Assembly (NCBI RefSeq): GCF_000497045.1
Contig: NW_015961955.1
Coordinates: 310,001 to 374,000, forward strand
Source: Kalmanozyma brasiliensis GHG001
Taxonomy: Eukaryota > Basidiomycota > Ustilaginomycetes > Ustilaginales
DNA length: 64,000 nucleotides
Direction: 5' to 3'
Each line of letters opens with the position of its first letter. The stretch's first letter is position 1. Below the pieces are notes generated by a model. That model worked only from the letters and a program-made list of their open reading frames with translations, had not been told where the DNA came from and ran no database searches. The position numbers and the translations under genes are program-made. Of the stretch, positions 29,382 through 38,400 are shown piece after piece.

Positions 29382-32300
29382 CTAGACCGAATAGTTGCTC
29401 TGTCCTGTAGGCGCGTTGATGGGCACCTCACCGAACAGCCCATCCAGACCATCCAACGGTAGTCCTAAATCGCTGAGTACACTATCGAAGTTTGTCCCTC
29501 CGAAACCCTGCATCCCTCCCGCTGGCCCGCCCTGCGCTGTCCCCCCTTGTGCCTGTTGTGGGGGCTGGTGCTGCAACGGACTCGGTGGCACGCCTAGCGA
29601 GTTGCTATGCCTATGATGGGGTGGCATGAGGGGTTGTTGCATCGGATAGTTCGGACTTGCATACTGACCAGGCGGGTGCGGCAGGGGGGACTTATACTGA
29701 TCCTGTTGACCCCAGCTGCGCGGAGCTGGTGACGGCTTTTCATCAAAACTGGCCATGTCGGCACCTCCCGTGCTCTCCTGCATCCACAGCGGCAGTTGGA
29801 TGGGTTGGTGCGAGGTGGGGTTCGAGCCGTCGTAGGGCGTGTGCGCACCGAGGAAGGAGGACCATTGAAAGTTGTCCCCCGGTCCGGAGGTGATGTTGCT
29901 GTAGTCGATACCGGCGATGCTGCCGCGATGCGAGGGCATGCCGGGACCGGCTTTGTTCGGGGAGAATGTGCCAGATGCGGAAGCGAGCGTGCCTGTGTTG
30001 CCGACAGAGGGCGACGAGATGCCCGCTGTCAACCACTTGCCGCTGTTGATCAGGTCGCTGAAGCCGGGAGTGCGCGAGCCCGAGCCAGTACCGCCGAAAG
30101 CATCGCCAGCCCCGCCATTGGCTCCCTCGTTGTTCGAAGCGTTCTGCGCACCGCCCTCGCCGCCGGCTCCTTCACCTTCACCCTGACCGTTCTGGTAGTC
30201 CTGCAACAGCTTATACAGCAGGCTAATACCCGAGTCGCTCGGTCCACCGGTCTTGATCTCGGCCGGCGTGATAGCGCCCGGTCGCGTGGCTTCAGCTCCC
30301 AGCGCGGCGTAGAGACCAATGGCTGGACTCAGGTCCGCGATCTTCTTCCACGCCTGAGCGAGCAAGATACGAATGACTCGGGCGTACTTGCTCGCGGGCA
30401 CCTCCGCCAAGCGACTCGCCAGACGTTCGGCATTGCTGAAGATGCCATAGGTGTCCACCTGACGCGGGAAGAGGCGGGCGATCTTGATGAGAAAGACGCA
30501 AGCAAAGGCAGCTGTGACGTGCGTATAGTGTGGTGCCCATCCGAGCATCTCGCGGTATTCCTTGGAGTTGACCGAGATGCTCAGACAGGTGTCGGCTGCT
30601 CGCGTGGCCTGGATGATGAGCTCCTTCTGCTCGGGACCCATCTGGTCAGCGTCATTGGCGTCCCGAATGCCACGCAGCGCTGTACAGGATAGATAGAGCT
30701 CGGCACTGGCGCACTGCAGGACCAGGGACTGCTGGAAGAACGAGTCTTGGCCGTAGCCTCGGCTCTCGAAGTCCGACGACCAGTACTGGTGCCATTCGTT
30801 GAGCTCTTCGGTGACTTTGCGCATCTTGGACAGCATGCGCGCATCGACCGGCTGGTCGTAGGGCGCCATGGCATCGTAGTGCGTCTCGCGGATGATGAGC
30901 AGCTCCAGCGTGCTGATGAAACGCGCGTCCGTCTTGACCGTCAGCGGATAGTTGAGCTTGAGGAAGGCTCTGCAGTTGCGCACATAATGCTTGGAGAGCA
31001 TCGCCGGTCGACCGGCCCCGTACGAGGCTTGGTGATCAAAGAGGAAAAGGAAGAACCACAGCCTCGATCCTCGGGCCAGATCCTTGAGCTCGTCGAGCTC
31101 GCGTCTGGCAGCAGCATCAGCATCACCACTCGCAGCAGCGTTGGCAGCTACCGCATTAGCGCCAGTGGCACTGGCCGGACCACCAATCTTGCCATCGACC
31201 GAGTCGCCACCCACAGAGTTGACATCGCCAGGCGATCCGGTGTAGTGAGACGAGGGCGAGTTGTGGTAGAAGGTCAAGTGCTTGGGAGGCGGGGGCGGCT
31301 GAGGGTGACGTACGTAGCCAGACGCCGGAAGAGCCGACATGAGCTTCTGGAAGGATCGGTCGAGGCCAAGCTCCTGCGCCATCCTGATGGACAGTCCGAG
31401 GGGCAGCCAGCCGTTTTCGCTGTAAGCAGCCAGCAGAACCATAGCTTGCACCGCTGCTTTGCCAGCCACGGGGCTGAACATGGTGTCTTTCGCATTCCGC
31501 TTCGCCTGCGCCATGCACGTCTGATACAGACGACTGGGACTCTTACCACCGCATTCGACCTTGGCGCCGATCGCTAGCATGACGTTGAAGAGGAAGTACG
31601 AGGTGGTTCGTACGTAATGGTACGCCTCTTCCGTGGTCATCGATTCGTCCTCTAGATGGAAGATGGAGATGAACTTGGGCACGCCCTTCTGGAACGTCTC
31701 GAAGAGACGGATCGCATCGGACTCATTGACGAGGCCCAAAGTGACGAGATCGCCAGGTGCGCCCGACACGAGGCCGGGTGCGTCCATCCTGCCGGATCGG
31801 CTTCCACCGGAGGGCGATGCGGCATTGGCACCAGCATTGCCTGCAGCCGATGCTGAAGCATTTGAACCAACGGTACCACCCTGGCCGTCGAGACCTGCGC
31901 CAGACAGAGCTGCCGAGTTAGGCGATTCGCCGTTCGTGTCGCGACGTCTCTTCTTGCGTGGAGTCTTGGAACTGGTTTCGGAGGAGTCGTCCAGTTGCTG
32001 TGCAAATTTGGTGCGCTTTCCACCTTCGTCGACCAGTTGCAGCGAAGGCGCTGAAGATGATTCGCCGCCCTGTTTGGATCGAGCGATGGTGTTGTCCGCC
32101 TCTGTCTTTTCATCACTGGAGTCATTGGAAGTGTGTCCCTCCGACTCGGCAGCAGCAGCGGCAGCGTCGGCGAGGCCTCGAAGTGCTTCGATGGGTGCAC
32201 TAAGCTGATCGTTGCTAATATCGGTCTCGCGCATTTCGCCGTCATCGCCACCAGCCGTGGGACCATCTGACGGGGTCAGGTTCTGATCCATGCTGTGACT

Positions 32301-33455
32301 GTGACTGCCGGCACGATCGGAAGAGGTCCAACGATGGCGACTCGAGTGGCGTTGCGGTTGACTGGTTCCCGACGAGGTAGGAGTCCAACCAGATGAAGTG
32401 CCAGCGGGCGGTGCTGAACCTGCTGCAGGAGACGTGGTCGAGCCGACAAGATTGCGCCCTTGCCAAGACTGGGATTGCCGTCCTCTGTCATCCTGGTCGA
32501 AGGCGACTCGCGACCCACTTCGTCGCCTCGAATGTGCATCGAACGATTGAGATGAAGAGGACGGGTTGAGGCCGGTGTTCCACATGCTGTTGGAAGCATT
32601 GTCGAACGACTCGAGCTCGGGCTGCTGCTGGAGAAGGTTCTGATCGGGCCTTGAAGAGGGCTGGCCGTATGGTGCTTGGAAGGAGGGATGTTGCTGCAGA
32701 GGATACGCCTGTGCAGCCTGGACGGGCATGGATTGCATAGAATTGGGACCGATGCTGGCTATGCTGTTGCTGCTTCCGAAGGAACGGGAAGCGGATGGAA
32801 AGGGTGGGCGCTGCGGATGCGAGGTCGGGCCCGCATCTGGTGGGTATCTTTGCATGCCTTCGGCGGCGGAAGGGGAGATGCCGTGCTGCGGATTGCGATG
32901 ATGCGGAGGAGGAGCGTACGGATTCTGCTGGAGTGGGGTGCCCTGCTGGCGATGCTGGGAATGATACGGGTCCTGCCTGGAGGCTCGCGATGAGTGAGGC
33001 GAAGCGGACGAGGCGGATGAGGCGCGGGGTGATTGCGATGGTGGTGCAGTAATGGCGTTGGTGTTGGCTTTGATGGAAGCGACGAGCTCCGAGATCATGC
33101 TCTGCATTCCTGTCATTTGCGATTCCAAGACGCGGATCCTGTCGGCACTTGCGCTCGTATCCGGAGCGGCCGAAGAGGAAGGGGCAGCCTCCTTGGGTGG
33201 CTTTTCAAAGATGCACTCGATGCCGACCTGTCTGCATCTGCGACAAGGCGGGTTTTCGGGACCGTCGCAGCGCGCTTTCTGTTTGCGACAGGCATTGCAG
33301 GCACGATGCACCCTGGAGATGGTCTTGTAGATCTTGACTTCTTCTCTGCCGGCGCTGTTATCGATCTCCTTGTCGCCATTGTCCGCGCGGGATGCAGAGG
33401 GATCGAAGGAATCCGAGGATGAGTCCCTATTGGAGGATGCAGTAGGATTTACCAT
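29382..33455 (-). CDS. Zn2Cys6 fungal transcription factor with middle homology region
   Basis: A 1357-residue fungal binuclear-cluster regulator. The DNA-binding domain is complete: C53, C56, C63, C71, C74 and C81 in the spacing C-x2-C-x6-C-x7-C-x2-C-x6-C (ACNACRKQKARCDG ... CRRCRQVGIEC). A short coiled-coil-like stretch (RIRVLESQMTGMQSMISELV) follows and may mediate dimerisation. About 450 Ser/Gln/Pro-rich residues precede the fungal-specific factor domain, which starts near LFETFQKGVPKFISIFHL and includes AAYSENGWLPLGLSIRMAQE and LARGSRLWFFLFLFDHQASY. The C-terminus is again low-complexity. Target genes cannot be inferred. It is divergent from MPC1 across 1.4 kb. Confidence 0.9.
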   Translation of the reverse strand: MVNPTASSNRDSSSDSFDPSASRADNGDKEIDNSAGREEVKIYKTISRVHRACNACRKQKARCDGPENPPCRRCRQVGIECIFEKPPKEAAPSSSAAPDTSASADRIRVLESQMTGMQSMISELVASIKANTNAITAPPSQSPRASSASSASPHSSRASRQDPYHSQHRQQGTPLQQNPYAPPPHHRNPQHGISPSAAEGMQRYPPDAGPTSHPQRPPFPSASRSFGSSNSIASIGPNSMQSMPVQAAQAYPLQQHPSFQAPYGQPSSRPDQNLLQQQPELESFDNASNSMWNTGLNPSSSSQSFDAHSRRRSGSRVAFDQDDRGRQSQSWQGRNLVGSTTSPAAGSAPPAGTSSGWTPTSSGTSQPQRHSSRHRWTSSDRAGSHSHSMDQNLTPSDGPTAGGDDGEMRETDISNDQLSAPIEALRGLADAAAAAAESEGHTSNDSSDEKTEADNTIARSKQGGESSSAPSLQLVDEGGKRTKFAQQLDDSSETSSKTPRKKRRRDTNGESPNSAALSGAGLDGQGGTVGSNASASAAGNAGANAASPSGGSRSGRMDAPGLVSGAPGDLVTLGLVNESDAIRLFETFQKGVPKFISIFHLEDESMTTEEAYHYVRTTSYFLFNVMLAIGAKVECGGKSPSRLYQTCMAQAKRNAKDTMFSPVAGKAAVQAMVLLAAYSENGWLPLGLSIRMAQELGLDRSFQKLMSALPASGYVRHPQPPPPPKHLTFYHNSPSSHYTGSPGDVNSVGGDSVDGKIGGPASATGANAVAANAAASGDADAAARRELDELKDLARGSRLWFFLFLFDHQASYGAGRPAMLSKHYVRNCRAFLKLNYPLTVKTDARFISTLELLIIRETHYDAMAPYDQPVDARMLSKMRKVTEELNEWHQYWSSDFESRGYGQDSFFQQSLVLQCASAELYLSCTALRGIRDANDADQMGPEQKELIIQATRAADTCLSISVNSKEYREMLGWAPHYTHVTAAFACVFLIKIARLFPRQVDTYGIFSNAERLASRLAEVPASKYARVIRILLAQAWKKIADLSPAIGLYAALGAEATRPGAITPAEIKTGGPSDSGISLLYKLLQDYQNGQGEGEGAGGEGGAQNASNNEGANGGAGDAFGGTGSGSRTPGFSDLINSGKWLTAGISSPSVGNTGTLASASGTFSPNKAGPGMPSHRGSIAGIDYSNITSGPGDNFQWSSFLGAHTPYDGSNPTSHQPIQLPLWMQESTGGADMASFDEKPSPAPRSWGQQDQYKSPLPHPPGQYASPNYPMQQPLMPPHHRHSNSLGVPPSPLQHQPPQQAQGGTAQGGPAGGMQGFGGTNFDSVLSDLGLPLDGLDGLFGEVPINAPTGQSNYSV

Positions 33456-34865
33456 GGCTGCGGATGAGAAGCGAAACGGACGGTGTTGGTGGCTGGTGTC
33501 GGACGATCCGAGCCGGATTCAATCCGAGAATGCTCGCTACAGGGGGACGTGGCTGACTGGATGTGACCTAGAGGGAGGTAGAGATGGAGCCCGCGAGCAT
33601 GCTGTGCTATGAAACACAGGATCTGTCTGCAAAGGCTTGCTCTGGAACCGACGAGATGGGCGGCGGTCGGTGTTCGGCAACGAAAGTAGCCAGAGAGGGT
33701 TGATGAAATGGAGCTTCCGACGGAACGCTGCAATGAAGAAGGTCAATATGAAGCCGGTGTTGAAGCTCGATGATATGTATCCACCGGACGGATGTACGCG
33801 TGCGGTCTTGTGGTGGGGAAGGTTGTCTCACGACGCGGCGGCTGTAAGCGCTGTTAAGATCACGCGAAGGACGATGCGTGGTAGGGGATGCCACTGTGTT
33901 GAAGCCTTTGAAAAGAGTCTCTGAGGAAAGGATGGTGATGGCGATGACGGTGGATGAGGGCGATGGTGGAAGATGGATGGAAGGAGAGGACGCCAAGTCG
34001 GGAGGACACAAGCCGAATAGGAAAAGACACCTTGGAAACTGTCACACTCGCATCCCGTTCGGCTAGGCGGGTTTGGCGCCGAATCTCGGCTTGTCATGCT
34101 CATCGCTGACTCTCTACTTTGGCATTTTCATTCAGGCATGCTCGCTGCCATTTGTCTGGCCACAAACATTCTGATCTCACTGACAAGCTGTGTGCATGAG
34201 CATAAGCAAACGATGGGCCGATCGGACGGAGCTAGCCGCGAAGGATGCTGGAAAATGATGGTTCACGCGACACTCTTTGCCGACACAATGACGCCGGCGT
34301 ACCAAACCCATCATGGCCAGTTTCATGGCCTCTTCCCGGTCATTTGCGCCACATGTGCACTTGAGACGACGAGAATCGAGAAGAGGATCAGCCACAAGGA
34401 AACGCAGACGGATGCACAAGATACGAGCGGAGAACGAGTCAGGGAGACTGGTTAGCGGGGCATCCAATTTTAGCAGGACCGGCTCGTGAGAGTTGTCTCC
34501 GCCCGCGGGGTGCTCAGGGTTCAGGCGGAATGCGGTCCGGTCCATCCGCTTTTGAGAGACCACGCGAGCTTGGCAGCGATCTCACAGACAGCTGTTTAGA
34601 AAGGGTGGATCGCAATCTGCCGATTCAGGCAAAGATCAAATCACGTCCCGATATTCATTCCACTGGAAGGACGCGCGAAAGGCTGCAACGATGTGACTCT
34701 TTTTCCCACCAAACCACGGCGGGAAGGGAAAGCGCACTGAGCAACGACCAACTTTTTGTGGTCTCGAACCCGACTTTCGACCCTGAATGGACGATTCTCC
34801 TTCATCGCAATCAACCTGTCCACTCATACGATCACCGTCCCCGTTCGCATACGACACCATACACC
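33456..34865. other. Divergent promoter region, Zn2Cys6 factor / MPC1
   Basis: This is 1.4 kb with no recognisable gene on either strand. Open frames up to about 134 residues have biased, non-protein-like composition. It presumably contains the long leader of the regulator gene and the MPC1 promoter. Confidence 0.5.
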
Positions 34866-35291
34866 ATGGCGTCTCAATTCATCAACTGGATCAAGTCGCC
34901 AGCTGGCCGACAGTACTTCTTCGTATGTTGACCGTCACTCCGAAGCCACGACCCTCGTTCGTACACTGACATCGTTCTTCCCTCCCCTCAACAGTCGACA
35001 CATTTCTGGGGTCCCGTGGCCAACTGGGGTCTGCCCCTTGCAGCCATTGCCGATCTGTCCAAGGATGAAGAGATGATCTCGGGCACCATGAGCGGCGCTC
35101 TCTGCGCCTACTCGACCGTCTTCATGCGTTTCGCCTGGAGAGTCCAACCGAGGAACTACCTGCTCTTTGCTTGTCACGCTACCAATGCCACCGCACAGGC
35201 TGGCCAGCTGCTCAGGTTCGCCAACTACCACCACTTTGGCGGAAAGGAGAAGCGCGCCAAGCTCCCAACACCTCAGGTCGCATCGGCATAG
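34866..35291 (+). CDS. MPC1: Mitochondrial pyruvate carrier subunit 1, two exons (34866-34922, 34995-35291)
   Basis: A 117-residue subunit of the inner-membrane pyruvate carrier, working as a heterodimer with MPC2 or MPC3. Exon 1 encodes [19 protein letters not shown], the amphipathic N-terminal helix, and ends at a GTATGT donor. Exon 2 after ctcaacag gives [20 protein letters not shown], then the helix [40 protein letters not shown], and [17 protein letters not shown]. These are the MPC1 signatures in order ([26 protein letters not shown]). The intron is 72 bases with a tacactgac branch-like sequence. The two-exon frame is phase 0 and length matches the family. Confidence 0.95.
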
Positions 35292-35497
35292 GCTCGATAT
35301 CCTCTCCCCTTATAGCTCGTTCAGCTACAGTAGATCGACCCACCGGCGATGCCACCTTCAAGACCTCCTCCCCCTTGTACATTATCCATCTCATACTTGC
35401 AGGCACAAACATGCAGAGTCAGTATCAACACAACGCCGACCGAAGAGTCTAGCAATGGCTTTTCGTTACAGTCCATCAACAGTCGTACACGCTATGA

Positions 35498-38400
35498 CTA
35501 CGCCCGACTCCCCGCACCACCCTCCGCCCGCGCAATATACTCGACCAGCGACACAATATACTTTTCCGCAATCGCGCTAAAGTACCATTCGTGCTCCGCG
35601 TTGTGCGCTGCCACCACGTTGTGCGCGATCTCGTGCGCAACACTGAAATACGTCGACACGAGCGGATCCGCCAACTTGCCCTGCTTGACCATCTCGTCGT
35701 GCCACGCCAGGTAGTACCGGAAGTTGAGGTAGATGGCTCCGCCGCGATTGAATGCAATCGCTGGGCCAGCCGTATCGCAAAACACGTACATGCTTCGCGG
35801 GTCAAGGCCAAAGATGCTTCCCACGGGCTTATAGACGCGGTTGATCAGGCGTTCCAGCGCAGCTGCATTGGCTTGCAGCATCGAGGCAGCATCGAGCGAC
35901 GTGTGCAGGTATACCTTCATTCCTGCCACCTCGCCCGCCAGCTTGAGATCCGTCTCGACGCCTTGATCGCAGTACGAGTTGGCCGCTTCCTTGATCTGCG
36001 TCTGTCGTGCTTCGCTCTTGATCGTCGAAGACGCGTCCGGGCGAGAGGCACGGATCGCCTTGAGCACGTTGTTCTGAATCGAAGAGAGAGGCGTCACTTC
36101 GCTGGTCGGAGCTGTCGCGGCCCGAGTCATGCCTGTCGAGGACGAAGACGGTGACAATGCGCCCAACGATCGATCCTCATCGGATCGTCCAGCAGCTGCA
36201 ATGCCCTCTGGACCTGCTGGCCATCCTGAACCTGCGCCAGGACGCTCGATCGAACTGGTCCCGTCGGCGAGCGAGCTGCGTGGCTTGCCTCCAGCCTGCA
36301 TGAACTTGTTCTTGAAGCCAGAGAAGAAGCCCGTTCCAGCATTCATGTTGCCGCCGCCTGCTCGGAGATCGGAAGGTGCACCAAAGTCGTTTGTGAGCTG
36401 ATTGCTGGTCGATGGAAGCTCCTTGCTTCTGCGCGGATAGTTGCTGCTGAGCATGTCGTTCGTGGTGCGCTCGACGTGAGCATCGCTGTGGCTTCGAAGC
36501 GCCTGATCCACGTAGCTGGGATCTGCGTCGGGAAAGACGCTCAGCACCTGCTTTCGCCAGTCGGCCAGCTTGGCATCTGTCGCCTTCTCCTCGGCAGCTC
36601 GCTCTTCCGCTTTCAGGCGATCTTCCCGCATCTTGGCCTCGGCAGCTTCTCGTTCCGCCTTGCGCTGCGACAGAATCTTGTCCACGTGGAAGCCTCGGCG
36701 CTTGAGGTTGCGCAGCGAGGTCGAAAGCAGCGTCATGTAGAGAAGAACCTCCTGCAATCTTTGCTTGGTGAGCAGATACTTGCTCAGCGACGTGGCCACC
36801 TCGAAGAAGTCGACTTCCATCGAGGACGACAGATGCAGGATCAGCTTGGAGCCACGCATCGACGCAGTAGCGGTGCACTTTTGCACGTTTTGTTCGTGCA
36901 CTCGGTCGTAGCGCAGCGTTCGTACCAGACGAAGTCCCGCTCCGTCGATCTCCTCGACTTCCAGCGCCCCCTTGAGCCACTCTGCATCCTTGCGAATCTC
37001 GGAACGAGAAGACTGTCGCTTCTCGAAGAGGAAGAGAGGCGTACGTTCGAGGACGAGCGCTTTGATCTCGCGAGCGCGCTGGGTGTCCTTGAGGACGCGT
37101 CCTTCGATCGAATAGCGCTCCTCGACCAATGCGCTCAAGCGAGGCGAGCCGAGCTTCCCGTACAGCCCTTCTTGCAACAGATCCTCGTGTGGCGCATAGA
37201 AAAGCGACGAAGCGAAGAGCATGTGCGAGTTGGCGTCATCGACAATGATGACGTCCGATGGCTTCTTGAGCGCGTAGACCAGCGTGCCAGTGTCGTCTGC
37301 CTCTTCGTCCTGCTCGTCGTCATCATCGTCCAGCAGATGACCTGTTCTTTGACCGCTTGCTTTTGCTTTACTCTCGTTGACACGCTTCGAGCCAAGCAAG
37401 AAGGCAGAGCGTGCCATTTGATTGCGAAGGGGAGTGCGGATGCGGCTCCAGTTCGTGGCAATTTGGCGAAGAATGCCAAGGTAGGCGTCCGCGCTGCCGG
37501 CGAGCTGGTAGAAGCGTTGCGGCTCACTGACCAAACGCTCGGCGACCTCTTCGATGCTGGGCTCGTTTCGAACACCGCAGTTCTTGAGGAAGGCTCCTGC
37601 GACTGAGCCAAAGTCGCAATAGAAGAAGACATCTTTGAACTGCGTGTCCGAGGCCGAGCCGCCAAAGTAGCAGTTCATGGGTGCCACCAATACCACCTCG
37701 CCCGTGGCAGACGATGATGACGACTCCTTCGCAGCGGCAGCATCCACTGCAGCGCTGGGCTTGTTGCGACGCACAGGAATAAATTCGGCGCCTCGCAGTT
37801 GGGCAAAGTCGTTCAGACTGAATTCGGGCACCGTAGCCAGGTATTCGAAGATCTTGCGTGCCAGTGCTTCGTCCTTGGTCGGCGCGTTGACGAGTTTGTA
37901 GATCAATTGCGCTGATGTCGGATTCGAGCGCAGGCCAAGCTTCGGCAGATCTGCGAGATTGACTTCGGGTCCAGCAACCGCGAAGCCCATGACGGCAGCT
38001 TCGGCGTTCGTGAAGACCTCGGTGGGCTTGCGAAGCACTAGCTTGTTCTCGTTGGGCAGTCTTGCTGGTACGAAAGCGTACTTTTCGGCGCGGTAGAGCG
38101 TGTACTGGTTGGCATAGTGCGCGTGGAACTTGTCGAAGAAGAAAGCCATGGCTTTTGATCGCAGAACCTCATTTGACGAGGTGGACGCCAGCTCGAGCAC
38201 GGTCTCCATGGGCGGGTAGCGTCGCAAGCCTAGATCAAAGACAAAGCGAGCCTCGTCGGAGTTAGGCTTCCACGGCTTGTCGGCCCAGTCCAGTACCGGC
38301 AACTGGAGAGCCTTGAGCGCCTCGGTAGGCTCGTACAGTTCGGATGCGCGATAACGAACGATGCGAGGCTTGCCGTCTTCCTTGAGAGAGCCCACCTCGC